Shown here piece by piece: positions 21,495-36,779 of a DNA stretch of 64,000 nt (position 1 is its first letter; each line of letters begins with the position of its first letter). The stretch covers positions 3,100,001 through 3,164,000 of the forward strand of contig JARWIR010000051.1 of the NCBI GenBank assembly GCA_029959085.1, read 5' to 3'. Made by a program: the position numbers and the translations under genes. The DNA comes from Nemophila menziesii. Its lineage: Eukaryota; Streptophyta; Magnoliopsida; Boraginales; Hydrophyllaceae. The notes below the pieces were generated by a model. That model did no database searches. It was not told where the DNA came from and saw nothing but the letters and a program-made list of their open reading frames with translations.

Positions 21495-24210
21495 TCAGTT
21501 GAACATGCCTCTTCCCTTCATCACATACTTTCTGAGACCTGGAATATGGACATTGGAGATGTAATCTCTCCAATCTATACTCTCAACATCAAATCCAAAT
21601 TGTCGTCTTTCTTCTATCGACAAACATTCCATCAATCTTAGAGTGTTACTATTGTCAAATCTGCAAGCCTCTCTTTGTTAAAAGGGAAAATAATAAGGTA
21701 AAAAATTGCATATATATCAAATCAAACCTTACCTTCCACCGTAAAAAGTATATGGCTCGTAAATATTCGCCAAATACTTGGCTTGCTCAACTGATTTCCT
21801 ACATATATTTTGAAGCTTCTGAGACAACTTTGATTTTGGATCACTAAACCCAGCTACTTCACACCGATGAATCGCATCTTTCCATAAATGATCCGAGAAA
21901 TCGTCCATGGAACTTAATAACTTCATGATTGGAACATTAATTGGTTTCCCTTTCGAGTCTATACACGGTGATGAATTGAAATGTTGGTATAGCAATTTGG
22001 CTAAGTCTTTGAAAACTAATGGATTAACAACGGACGAAGCAATCTGATAGATACTACATTCCGATTTTCCACTTGTCCCATGCTTTGCCATGGCTGCCAA
22101 GGTTGCATTTACAACCATATCTGCGGGAACCTGAAACAATCCATGTATATACTGTAAAAGACTGACAACTTCACAATTGTGGGTGATATTTTATTCCACT
22201 ATTTATAGTTGTTAATCAAGGGGTACATATAGTATATAATCAGTTATATAGAATAAACTAGGGTAATATACCAATTATACTCCCCCCCTATGGGTTTAAA
22301 AGGGACAAATGCCCCTCCCCCCCCCCCCCCCCCCCCCTATGATTTCCTAACTCTTGACAATTCGCCACTATATATGATAACTTCGGTGCAACTTATGGCA
22401 TAAGCTTTAGTGTTATATTTAGTAGATGGGTGAGTTGTCATGAGTTAGAAAAAATTATAGAGGGTACTTGTCCCTTTTTAAATCCATAGGAGGTTGTTAT
22501 ACCTTTTGTCAAACTATAGGGGTATATTATCCAATAAACTAAGGCAATTAATATATTACTCTATTTATGTTAGCTTATATGCCTGACTATTGGTAATAAC
22601 TTGCTAGGTAATCTTGTGTAGAATGATTGATTGAGAAATGGAAAAACACTTACTACATCAAGAACTCCATCAGGGTCTACAAGAAAACCTGTAAGTTGTC
22701 CTTTACCATACGAGAGAATAATCGGATCCATCATTCTATTCCCTTCCATCCATCCAGGGAATGGTTCATTACGAGTACTTTCAATCACGCTTGGTCGGAT
22801 TATAACAACAGGAATGTTACCTCTCATTTTGTCGATCATCATTTCTCCCATAGCCTTTGTGAATACATATGTATCTTGCCACCCATATTTCTTTGCCCTG
22901 GTTCGATCAAACAATACAATCATTAATTAAACATATTTGTTGTTTCACGTTTAGTCAAGAAAGAAGAGTTCCATGTCTAATTACCTAAGTAATCCAAGTT
23001 CTTTCATTCTTTGAGAAACTATATTGTCTTGTAGATCTTGTTTCAATTCCATAACCATTTTTATTTCATTTTCAATGTTCAATGAATCAAAACCTTCCCT
23101 AGCTATAGTATCACCTATGGTGAATCGCTTTTCCATTATTCTCCCTTCTCGCTGTCCATTAACATAAGCTGTATAAGCGTATATAACATTAGTAATTATT
23201 TCTTACTATTTATCACATTATTATAACCTCTGGTTTTCAATTATTTAGGTAAAATACAAGAGTTTCAACACAATTAGATCTCGTACTTACCTGTTGATAT
23301 TTGCAAAAAGAGCTTCAAATTGTAACACTGTTTTGCAAAGCTCATTAATCGGCTAGGTCCACCAGTGTTTATATCAATGGAAACATCGTATCTGCACCAT
23401 GTCAGACAAGACAACGCATTTAATATTTCCACTTTCCCATATACCATTACTGTTCTTACCTTTCATCGAAAGTTGTATTGGCTGCAGAATTAACAATAAT
23501 ATCAACCTCATCAGCAATCATATCAGCTATATTTTCATCAAATCCGAGGTCAGATTCACATACATTTCCAACTACAGGAACAATCTTGCTTAACATGAAA
23601 GATTCATAGGATTTCCCATGTGTTTGTTTCAGAATTTTGAAAAGTTCTGCATTCATGATCTAGAAAGCAACAATCATATTAAAAAAACAGGGATGTAAGA
23701 GTAAAAGTTTAATTGAATTATTCTGTCATACTTCATCTTTCAGTCTCTCCATTGCAGCTTCTCTGTTCTTGGCTTTGATCATAACGTAGATCTTGTGCAC
23801 ATCAGGTACTGTGCGTAGTATCTTCTCGATAAGCACTGGATTATAAAAACAAACCATATTATCAATCATAGTATTTTATATATTATATTATTGAAACTAC
23901 CTTTTCCGAGAAAACCAGTTGCACCAGTGATGAGAAACACTTTCCCCCTAAGAAATTTCACAATTCCAATACCCTCATGATCTTGTGAAGTAGATGGTAC
24001 AAAATCCTTTATTGCAATATTCGAGCTCAAGATCAAACTTGATGTGTCCATTAGAACAGTTTTATTATTCGTGCTCATTACAGTCGAAAATCCACTCGAG
24101 CTTAATGATCTCGTCTTCTTCATTAACCATGACCTTATATGTTTATCAGAATTGGTAAGCTTATTGGACTTTGATGCAACAATGATGGAGCTGAGAGACA
24201 AAGCATCCAT
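21495..24210 (-). CDS. FAR2: Fatty acyl-CoA/ACP reductase, MS2/FAR2-like
   Basis: Eight coding exons join to 1707 bp (568 aa) with GT/AG junctions and continuous phase: 24210-23901, 23835-23732, 23659-23460, 23391-23291, 23168-22985, 22897-22654, 22130-21733, 21660-21495. The family reduces plastid acyl-ACP or acyl-CoA to fatty alcohol with NADPH; Arabidopsis MS2/FAR2 does this in tapetum plastids for pollen-wall sporopollenin. The Ser/Lys-rich N-terminus (to about residue 75) fits a plastid transit peptide. The Rossmann motif TGATGFLGK is at 95-103, the Tyr-x-x-x-Lys active site YVFTK at 310-314, and the C-terminal FAR_C (sterile) domain fills exons 7-8, ending in Asp-Tyr-Ile and Pro-Gly-Leu-Arg. 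It is close in sequence to Arabidopsis MS2 throughout and somewhat shorter (MS2 is about 616 aa), mainly at the N-terminus. A Mutator-type MITE sits in intron 6. No defect seen, so I judge it functional. Confidence 0.92.
22261..22532. mobile_element. Mutator-type MITE in intron 6 of the reductase gene
   Basis: 272 bp. Ends are inverted repeats: GGGTAATATACC at the left and GGTATATTATCC at the right. Similarity continues inward, with CTATGGGTTTAAAAGGGACA matching the complement of TGTCCCTTTTTAAATCCATA. It is flanked by a perfect 9-base duplication AATAAACTA (22252-22260 and 22533-22541). A run of about 21 C residues lies inside at 22317-22337. No coding capacity. Confidence 0.88.
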
Positions 24211-24761
24211 TACTGCAAACAGAGATGTAAGCAAAAGAAGGTAGTTTTCAGGTACAATTGAGAATAAAGAAATTAGGAAAAAAACAAGTCAACAAACTGG
24301 TTTCTAAATGTTATTTGATTTAATAGGCACAAAAAGATTGAGGAGTGAGAAGAAAAAGATGATGAGATAAGAATTAGGAGGAGGAGAAATTAAAGCAGGC
24401 TCTCTTTTTACTGACTCTTCACATTTGTAATAGCATGAAAACTGGATGAAAAGAAAGGGTGTGAGAATAACCTATACTCTGATACACAAAATATATATGA
24501 TTCTTACGTGATATAATACAAATATATATAGAACTCAAACTCTCTCACTGTGGAGTGACATAGCCATGTCTGAGATTGAGGAGCTACCCTATATTTTTCC
24601 AGGGAAAATATTATAGAAAATACCTCAGTATTCTATCCCGACTATGAATGGAAAGGAAAAAAATATTTTTTTTTTAATCTCTCTCTTTTTTTTTCCTCTA
24701 TCTTGTCTCTCTCTTTATAATTTCTCTTATTTCTGACTCTAAAGTCGTCTCTCAGTTCCTC

Positions 24762-24769
24762 TATTTATA
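24762..24769 (-). promoter_or_regulatory. Candidate TATA box of the reductase gene
   Basis: On the minus strand ACTATAAATACTATAAATAG offers two overlapping TATAAATA boxes at 24762-24778, about 550 bases upstream of the start codon. A long CT/GA-rich stretch lies between. A second possible TATA (24523-24530) is nearer. I cannot tell which is used. Confidence 0.3.
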
Positions 24770-24839
24770 GTATTTATAGTTGAGAAGTTTTCCTAGAGTA
24801 CCAATACAAGAGAGGTAGATCAGGATTTGTACTACGAAC

Positions 24840-26482
24840 TTGCATAGTGACTGTGTATGTACTACGAACTTGCATATCACTGTTAACGGATGTGCTTACC
24901 AATGACCCAACCTTGGGGACCGCTAAAGTGGTTGTTGGGTTAGTGGTTCAAGCGGCGCGAAAATATTCACAAGAAGGATTCAGTTTAAAAAATAAACAAA
25001 TAATCTTTTAGTGAGTGAATAGTTGATAGCTAAGGATCATATTATATTAGATACTACTAAAATCGTATATGTGTCTTTAATTAAAAAATGTAAAAGAAAA
25101 ATTTTGTCGGCCTATAAATGATCGGTATTTATTGTACTCATTAGAGATCACAACAAGGGTCGCTGATATTACATTCACTGAATTCAAAAAAATCAAAAAA
25201 TTAATGACGATCGACCATGTATATTGGCCAACGCTATTCTGGTCGGTATTAATGTTTTCGACGACCACCTAATACGTCTCTAGTGGCCGCTGGTCGCGGT
25301 CGTTAAACGTTCGTGTAACAAATACAACAGATTAGGCAACATTCTACTAGTTTTATAGAAAGCTTTCCTCAAAAAATTCTAAATTGCTTCTAATTTTTTT
25401 TTTCCCAATGGATCCATCATTTATGTCCTCAATCTATTATTTCAACGAATTTCACCTAACATATCTCTATTTAATGGGATCCATTTTCACCGCCAATTTC
25501 TTCAATAATTTAAGATATTTTTAAACCTATTTTTTTGAATTTTTTTATGCTTTATATTATGCCAATAAGATGGTTAATCAATGTAATTAATTAATATGTA
25601 TAATTATATTTGATTATTTCCTAATTGTTAGAGAAATTTTGTAGATTATGAGAAAAAATAGGGTTTAGAAATGATAAGTATAATATGAAAGTGGGACTTA
25701 TCAATATTAAGATTGCTTAATATAATTTTTTATGTTAAATTAAAGTAATTAAGATATAAAATTTCAATATAATTTATAAAATTTATTCACAAAATTATTA
25801 AATTTATCAGGAATTTTGTCTACATTGCAATTAAGTCCAAATAGACGTGCCTAGGGATAAAGACTGGATTAAGTCGAAAAATAAGGCTACGCTAGCTCTG
25901 TGAAGGGTGTTAAGAGTTTCAATTAGTTGCATCTTCACACATGGTTCTAATATGATTCAATGTCCATGTATTTGGTGCATGAATAGACGGAAAAAATATT
26001 GTAGATGCTAATGCGGATATATGAAGAAATAGATTTTATCGACATATGAAATTTGGAATTTTCATGGTAAAGTAGAACCCGTTCACTCATATGTTATTCC
26101 TAGTAATGTAGACGAGAAAATTATGAATGTGATAGATGATTTAAGGTGCATTGTTTGTGAAGTGGATACGAGAATGGTATATAAAAATATTTCACGAAAT
26201 AACGTAAATGGTTTGTTTGATGCTTTGATTGCGCAAATAAATATCGAGTTGTATCTTGGTTTTACCAAAATTGGGTCGTTGAATTATATTAAGAAAAAGA
26301 TGCATATAAAGATGAAAAATAAGTGGACAAATATGTCGTTCACTAAACTCTTAAGATTGTAGAGTTGGGCTTTTTCCGATGGACATACCTTACCCTTGTC
26401 TTATGAAGACTCTAACAAGAAGTTAAAGAGTTAGGGTTTATGTTATGAGACAATTGTTTGAACGACTGTGTCTTGTATCGAG
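24840..26482 (+). repeat. CACTA-relic tandem duplication, unit A
   Basis: Nearly the same 1.65 kb as unit B at 26571-28226, from CATAGTGACTGTGTA to ACGACTGTGTCTTGTATCGAG. The first half is noncoding, with motifs such as TTTTGTCGG, GACGATCGACC and GGTCGCGGTCG that resemble CACTA subterminal repeats. The second half is the start of a transposase (next entry). The spacer between units is about 90 bases. Confidence 0.8.
25850..26460 (+). pseudogene. En/Spm (CACTA) transposase N-terminal relic, copy A
   Basis: Frames read AMARDKDW-like start then, after stops, MIQCPCIWCMN and VDEKIMNVIDDLRCIVCEVD, the transposase-associated zinc-finger region (Cys-Pro-Cys-x-x-Cys) and following linker of TNP2-type CACTA transposases. 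Stops and frameshifts occur throughout. It ends where unit A ends. Confidence 0.65.
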
Positions 26483-26570
26483 AGGGCGCTCCCATAAAGG
26501 AGGTTATAAGAACTTTTAGTTATGGAGCGGGCCCTGACTACGAGTAACTTGATGAAAAAGAAAAACCCAA

Positions 26571-28226
26571 CTTCATAGTGACTGTGTACGTACTACGAAC
26601 TTGCATATCACTGCGACGGATGTGCTGACCAACAACCCAACCTTTGGGGACCGCTAAAGTGGTTGTTGGGTTAGTGGTTCAAGCGACGCGGAAATATTCA
26701 CAAAAGGATTCAGTTTAAAATATAAATAAATAATCTTTTAGCAAGCGAATAGTTGATAGTTATTGATCATATTACATTAGAAACTACTAAAGTCGTATAT
26801 GTGTCTTTAATTAAAAATGTAAAAGAAAAATTTTGTCGGTCGAAAAATGATCGGTATTTATTTGTACTCATTAGAGATCACAACAACGGCCGCTGATATT
26901 ACATTCATTGAATTCAAAGAAAATCAAAAATCAATGACGATCGACCATGTATATTGGCCAACGCTATTTTGGTTGGTATTAATGTTTTCGACGACCACCT
27001 AACACGTCTCTAGTGGCCGCTGGTCGCGGTCGCTAAACGTTCGTGTAACAAATACAGCAGATTAGGCAACATTCCACTAGTTTTATAGAAAGCTCTCCTC
27101 AAAAAATCCTAAATTGCTCCTAAATTTTTATTCCAATGGATCCACCATTTGTGTCCTCAACCTATTATTTCAACGAATTTCACCCCACATATCTCTATTT
27201 ATTGGGATCCATTTTCACCATCAATTTCTTCAATAATTTAAGATATTTCTAAACCTATTTTTTTGACAAAAACTTTTTTTTTCTTTTTTATGCTTTATAT
27301 TATGCCAATAAGATTGTTAATCGATGTAATTAGTTAATCTATATATAATTATATCTGATTATTTCCTTATTGTTAGAGAAATTTTGTAGATTACGAGAAA
27401 AAAAATAGGATTTAGAAATAATAAATATAATATGAAAGTTGGACATATCAATATTTAGATTGCTTAATATAATTTTTTATGTTAAATTAAAGTAATTAAG
27501 ATATAAATTTTCAATATAATTTACAAAATTTATTCACAAAATTATTAAATTTATCAGGAATTTTGTTTACGTTGCAATTAAGTCCAAATCGACGTGGCTA
27601 GGGATAAAGACTGGATTAAGTCGAAAAGTAAGGCTACGCTAGCTCTGTGAAGGGTGTTAAGAGTTTCAATTAGTTGCATCTTCGCACATGGTTCTAATAT
27701 GATTCAATGTCCATGTATTTGGTGCATGAATGGATGGAAAAAATATTGAAGATGCTAATGCGGATATATGGAGAAATGGATTTTTATCGACATATGAAAT
27801 TTGGAGTTTTTATGGTAAAGTAGAACCCGTTCACTCATATGTTATTCCTAGTAATGTAGACGAGAAAATTATGAATGTGATAGATGATTTAAGGTGCATT
27901 GTTTGTGAAGTGGATACAAGAAAGGTATACAAAAATATTTCACGAAATTACGTAAATGGTTTGTTTGATGCTTTGGTTGCGAAAATAAATACCGAGTTGT
28001 ATCTTGGTTTTACAAAAATTGGGTAGTTGAATTTTATAACAAAAAGATGCATATAAAGATGAAAAATAAGTGGACAAATATTTCGTTCACTGAACTCTTA
28101 AAATTGTTGAGATGGACTTTTTCCGATGGACATACCTTACCCTTGTCTTATGAAGACTCTAACAAGAAGTTAAAGAGTTAGGGTTTATGTTATGAGACAA
28201 TTGTTTGAACGACTGTGTCTTGTATC
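26571..28226 (+). repeat. CACTA-relic tandem duplication, unit B
   Basis: Second unit of the tandem pair. Differences from unit A are scattered single bases and small indels, so the duplication is not very recent but is clearly one event. Unlike A, the element continues past the unit end into the transposase body. Confidence 0.8.
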
Positions 28227-28735
28227 GAGGTGATTATAAATCGTTAGAGGCATGTCTAGTTTGTAATGTATCTAGGTGGGATCCAAAAATGGGGAAGAGA
28301 GTATCGCATAAAAATTATGTTATTACCCCCATTACCCCAAGATTATAGCGATTGTACGTATCGAGATATACTGCAAAGAAAATGAGTTGGCACAAGATTG
28401 GGAAATCTATATACAAGGATGTTTTGCTTCATCCAGTAGATGGTTTAAGTTGGGAGATGTTTAATGAGCATCACCCAAAAAAAAGTTTGCTCTAGAGGCT
28501 CGTAATATTCGTTTATGTTTGGAACTTTGAAGAATTTTGTTAATTCTCTGGACAAAACAATCAATATAGCATGTGATTGGTGATATTGATTATTCTGAAC
28601 TTACCACCGTGGTTGTGTATGAAAGAATTGACACTCACTAACTATATTTATTCCTAATCCACGTTGCCCTGGAAAATATTTGGACATATTCATTTAGACT
28701 ATGATAGACGAGTTGAATGTGTTATGGGGTCCAGC
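27590..28735 (+). pseudogene. En/Spm (CACTA) TNP2-type transposase relic, copy B
   Basis: Reads through the transposase-associated Cys-Pro-Cys finger, then ADIWRNGFLSTYEIWSFYGK, LYLGFTK, LPLSYEDSNKKLKS, then CLVCNVSRWDPKMGKRV, ITPRL-RLYVSRYTAKKMSW, HPVDGLSWEMFNEHHP and finally CPGKYLDIF-TMIDELNVLWG. That order is the standard TNP2 transposase: DAEL-Tyr-Pro-Gly-like, the Cys-x-x-Cys-x-x-Ser-Arg-Trp finger, the Thr-Ala-x-x-Met-x-Trp-His box, and the Pro-Gly...Ile-Asp/Leu-Asp-Ile-x-x-x-Pro/Thr-Leu-Ile-Asp-Glu-Leu box. Many stops, so nonfunctional. Confidence 0.8.
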
Positions 28736-28744
28736 ATCCCTACT

Positions 28745-29010
28745 TTAGTTTTAGTTAGTTTTGTTTTATCTTGTATTAATTCTATTATGAGCTAAACTTA
28801 TATATGGATGAGGATGTTAATGTAATGACTTGTGTTTAGTTATTTGACATTGTTATTATATTTGGGATGTTATTTGACGTTTAATTGAATTGGGTATTAC
28901 AAATCATGTTCTTATAGTTGGTTTAATTACTCATGTGCTCTGGCCAAGTAGCAGAGCTCTAGTAACTTCGTTAACACCTGTTCAGGGGTGAGGTTACAGA
29001 CTTAGTATTT
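28745..29010 (+). repeat. Old LTR-like repeat, copy 2
   Basis: Companion of the repeat at 13330-13620, beginning directly where the CACTA transposase relic breaks off. It was probably inserted into that element. Confidence 0.5.
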
Positions 29011-30789
29011 GAACGCCTGGTGCCTTGGACGAGTGGGTTCCTTGCTCGCTAGGTAGTCTTTGGGTTTTGTGATTTAATACATTGGATAACCGGAGGGTGT
29101 GTAAGGTAGATGCTCTAGGTGCACAAATGGGGGATAGAGTGGCTTAGGTTCCCCGCTAATGTGAATATTAAAACCAATTCACCCTTATAGAATAACAAAA
29201 TCATTTAACAGCATTAGAAATTACTTAAAAGTATCCTCAAGCATCCATTTCAATCGAGTTAATATTTCATTTTTTATTTCTTGTTTACTTATAGTTTAAT
29301 CATTAGTTTAATTATCATTACTTGCTTGTTAATCTTATTGCTTGCCATTTCATTCTTAGTTGTTATTACAAAAACCAAACAAACATCCATTTACTTTCAT
29401 TTATTTCTCTTTTAGATTACAAACTTTACATTTTATCTAGAATAAAAGACAATTATCGCACTGATCTCTATTCTCTGCGGAGGTGCAATTTCTATCAAAC
29501 TTTACATTTTCTCTAGAATAAAATATAATTATCGCACTATCTACAATCTGTTCTCTACGGAGGTGCAATTGTCATCAAGCGTTGAAATTCTATCTTATAG
29601 ACGGAAAACACCAAGGCCAAATTACCTTATTAATGATAGTTAAAGGCAGTCAGTACACTTGAATATGAAGAGTGGTGCTTAGTACCCGATTAGTAAGAGA
29701 GGTTGTAGGTCATTAATGCCAGATGATTCCCCATTAATTTCCAAGGTTGTTTATCCCAAACAATTTTCTTATCTTCTTTGTTTTTGGATTTGATCAAGAA
29801 CTCGTCGCTTCGTATTTTTTAAATTTGTATTTTACCACTTAAACTTAGTGTTTGTTAATGTGATTACAAACGAAAAAGAAGTTAGAGCTTTTATGGTTAA
29901 GAAGTTTCATAATGAGGTTGAATTCTTCCACTCTTTGATATTGGAGACATTAATTGAAGACATGGACAAGCCCTCTTGTTTCTTGTAAAGGTGATTTAGA
30001 GAAAAAAAACTTCATTAATGAGGATGTTAGAAAGCAGAGCAGAAGGAATGAGGTGAAAGGAAGAAGAGAAGGTTAGAAAAACTGAAAAGAAATAAGATGT
30101 CGCAGGGAAGGAAAAGATGTTTAGGTTTGGTGGTGATACATGACAAGAAAAGCGGCAAAAGAGAAGCAATTTTTACAGAAAAGAAAAAAGATATGGAGGT
30201 TTTGTAGTTTTGGGAGGGAAGATGGATTTTGAGATAGAAGACCATTTTTTTCTGCTATGTTATTGGTTAAACTCATGTTATACAGTCTCTTTAACAACCA
30301 TCATAATCTGTCATATATTATATAGTATTTTCTCAAAAGAAAATATTAAATGTGTGTGTTATCAATATTGACAAAGTTTTTGATCTTGAACTCGTTTGGG
30401 AGTTTATTCCATTCCACATAGTTAGTAAACATTACAAGTGGGATGAAATTGATGTGGTTTACGAGATTGTACATAAACAATCCCACAGAGTACATGACAA
30501 TACTTAGTTAGAATTATCAAGAACTCAGCACACTCTTAACAAGATCGAGCCTCGTGGATGCCCTCTCTCTCCATAAACTCTATACACATTTTCTTCCCTA
30601 AACTAAACAAAACTCTGTTTTCTTATATTATTTTGCTAGAACTATTAAGATGAACCTTAAATTTTTTAGGGCCCTGTGGATAATCAAGGGGATTAACACT
30701 TTTGATTTATGATTCTATTATTTAAAGGTATGTTATCTTAGAAAAAAGTATCCACTATTCTCACAATGTACCAGAAATTAGATTGGTAC
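29011..30789. other. Gene-free stretch with a tandem repeat
   Basis: No gene. Two direct ~87-base units lie at about 29408-29495 and 29496-29582, sharing AAACTTTACATTTT, CTAGAATAAAA, AATTATCGCACT and CGGAGGTGCAATT. The rest is unremarkable AT-rich sequence. Confidence 0.5.
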
Positions 30790-31700
30790 TTACCTCTTTC
30801 GTTTTTGGGCCTCCGAATGATGGTTCTTAGAGGACCTTAAAGCATGTAAACATGTGTACCCCGCCTCTGGGAGTGTGATCGAATATATTAATCTTTACCA
30901 GTTTGCCTCCAATAAAGTGGATGGTGTAAGCGCTAATGACCACAGTATGGACATTTTTAATAATTTTATCGGTTCCCTAAAACTGTTGGACGTCCCTTCT
31001 AAGGGAGTCAAATTCTCGTGGTCTAATATCGTAGGAGAAGGGATCTGATGAAACAAACTCTTGACATAGTCCTAGTTAATGAAGAACGAACCGCCTATTT
31101 CCCAAACTCATAGTCAACCCTTCTTTCGACAGTTGGTTATGGCTATTCGACTTTGATATTCTTGTTGTCTAATGAACTTAATAAAAATAAAATAGTTTAT
31201 TATTTGATATCTCAATAGTGGGTGCACTGTGCAAGATTAGTAGGTAGTGGAGTTGCTAGGTTTTATCATAAAATTAACATTCTTACATTGGCCCTTACTC
31301 TTTAGGAACGTAAAAAAAAGTGGAATAATAAAACCTATATTAATAAAATCATTGAGATCCTCAAAAAACCTTCAGACTCGCCCTACTCTAAAGATACTTG
31401 GGATAGATACACATTATACACCAAGAAACTTGAGGAGTTTTTGCTCAAAGAAGAGAACTAATGGGATCAAAACTCTAGAAATAATTGCCTTACCTTGAGG
31501 TGATCACAAACCTAAATAGTTTTAGACGATCACCAAAGCCAGATGAATCATCTAAGGCTGAAACTAGATGATGAAGAATGGTCGAAGAACCCCTACTGAT
31601 TCGAAGGACATTGTTGACCACTTCTTAAATATCTTTCAAATAATCGGTGATTGAGATATTAACCAAGTAATCATTTATGTTCAACCCAAGGTTAATGATG
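30790..31700 (+). pseudogene. LINE (L1-like) endonuclease-region relic
   Basis: Plus-strand frames give FVFGPPNDGS, then DIFNNFIGSLKLLDVPSKGV with FSWSN, matching the end of the apurinic-endonuclease domain of plant L1 elements (Leu-Leu-Asp-x-Pro, Phe-x-Trp-Ser-Asn). After a gap come SKDTWDRYTLYTKKLEEFLL and KEEN, the linker before the reverse transcriptase, which itself is missing. Frames shift repeatedly. Confidence 0.6.
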
Positions 31701-32522
31701 AGATGAATTCAAATCTTCTGAAACTATCTTGATGGATAAAGTAAAGAGAGTAGTTTGGGAATAAAACCCAAATCTAAAATGATCACTCACAACTCTGAGC
31801 AAAAACAAAGTTTTTAGTGAGAAGGCATAATTTCAAATACATATAACTTTGCACTGCTCAAATTTAAAATGATCATAACAATTAAAAATTTCAGTAATAA
31901 AAGAAGAAAGAGTTGTTATTTTTACTTGAGTAGTGTCAAAGATAGAACATGGTCAAAACAACAACAAATAATGCCAAAGTATCACTAATATAGTACTCCT
32001 ACATTATAACAAAAACTAAGTCGGATCAACGATTAAAAAAAATCACAACATCATCAACATAGGAAGAATAACAAAAAAATCAAAAAACACAGTCAAATCA
32101 TATTTAAATACAACAACAATAACAAGTATCAAAACAATATGAGTAATAAGCATACAAAAATCAACAACAATTAATCAATGAATAATGATATTTGTCACCC
32201 TTTTTGTATCACTCTTTTATCACCTCCTACGTGTATGCCTACATGTACCAATGAATGGATTTCTCTATCCTATTTAATTTTTCTCTATCTTCTATTCAAG
32301 GAAATCAATACATATATATAGAAGGGTGATAAAAGGATGATATGAAAAGGGGTGACATATTGCAATTTTTATGAGTGAAATTAAACCACAACAACTCTAT
32401 AATTTAAATAATAAAGGGATTAGAATCAATGAAAATGAAATCTTGAAATATCTAGAAAGAATGAAATATAACCTAGGTTAGGTGTATTCTAATTAAGGGT
32501 AAAATAGAGAAATTTTAGTTGA
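31701..32522. other. Gene-free AT-rich stretch
   Basis: Nothing recognised apart from A-rich, CAACAA-rich low-complexity sequence around 31960-32170. Confidence 0.45.
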
Positions 32523-32539
32523 TATCCTTTTTAGATGTT

Positions 32540-32739
32540 TTTTTTTTATGTATAGGTGTCCGGGCCAGCTTACGCGCACCACGACTATTCCCATAGAAAA
32601 TATACACGCCTCCTCATGCATACTCCCATTTAATGGGAACTAGGTTACCCATGTTCAGGGAGGGGACTCGAACCGGGTTCGAATCCTGTACCTCCTAGTT
32701 GAGAGACAGGGTCCTCACCATTGAGTTAGTCCCGATGGT
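32540..32739 (-). mobile_element. tRNA-derived SINE with perfect 17-bp target duplication
   Basis: About 200 bp on the minus strand. The 5' head has a box A (TAACTCAATGGTGAGG near 32716-32730) and box B-like sequences (GGATTCGAACC, GGTTCGAGTCC, around 32665-32690). The 3' end runs into an A-tail (T-run at 32540-32548 on the plus strand). It is flanked by a perfect 17-base duplication starting TATCCTTTTT (32523-32539 and 32740-32756). These are the marks of an intact LINE-mobilised SINE insertion. Confidence 0.88.
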
Positions 32740-32756
32740 TATCCTTTTTAGATGTT

Positions 32757-33433
32757 ATTTCTTACCCTAGGGTGTTTTTTAATTTAAATATTTTTAATTA
32801 TTCTACCATAATTAGGGTTTTGCCGCAATTAGAATTTTTTAAAAAGAAAAATGATTATAATTTATAAATAGAAACATAAAATCCAAATCGACCTAAAAAG
32901 GAAAAATAGACCACAAAATCGAAAAAGACAAGAAAAGAAAAGAAAAAAAAAAAGAAAAAATGAAAAAAAAACATGTGTAAGAATAGCGGCTAGGGAAAGT
33001 GTACGGTAATACTACATATGTTTAGATCCCAAACACAAAAATTGTTAGAGTTTGAAACGGGTAAGACTTTCTCCCTTCTTCTCTCTCTCATTGAATCTAA
33101 TCTCTTCTTCTCTCATAGATTTTCGCCCTTATTGTCCGATTGCTATTATTTTTCTCTCTCTAACAATTTTGTTTTTTAGGGTTTTCGATTGATTAGTTTC
33201 TCAACGATTTAATGATCTGCATTCCTATTTGTTAACTTAAAATTTCATATTGCTAATGGAATTATTAAACTTTTTCCTCGTTTTTTATTATTTTGATCAG
33301 GTAACGTTTGAATAGCTTTGTTAAAGGAGAAACGATTGGTGCTTTAGTTAGTTCGAAAGTATTGAATTGAGATTTTAGGGTTTACGCATTTTTGTTCCCG
33401 ATTGTTGAATTTTGAGAATTAGGGTTTTGAATA
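32757..33433. other. Upstream region of the helicase gene
   Basis: Holds no coding gene. The CT-rich stretch at 33065-33160 and the sequence after it are probably promoter/5' untranslated region. A GT...AG pair is possible here but I could not fix an intron. Confidence 0.4.
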
Positions 33434-36779
<3,346 letters not shown>

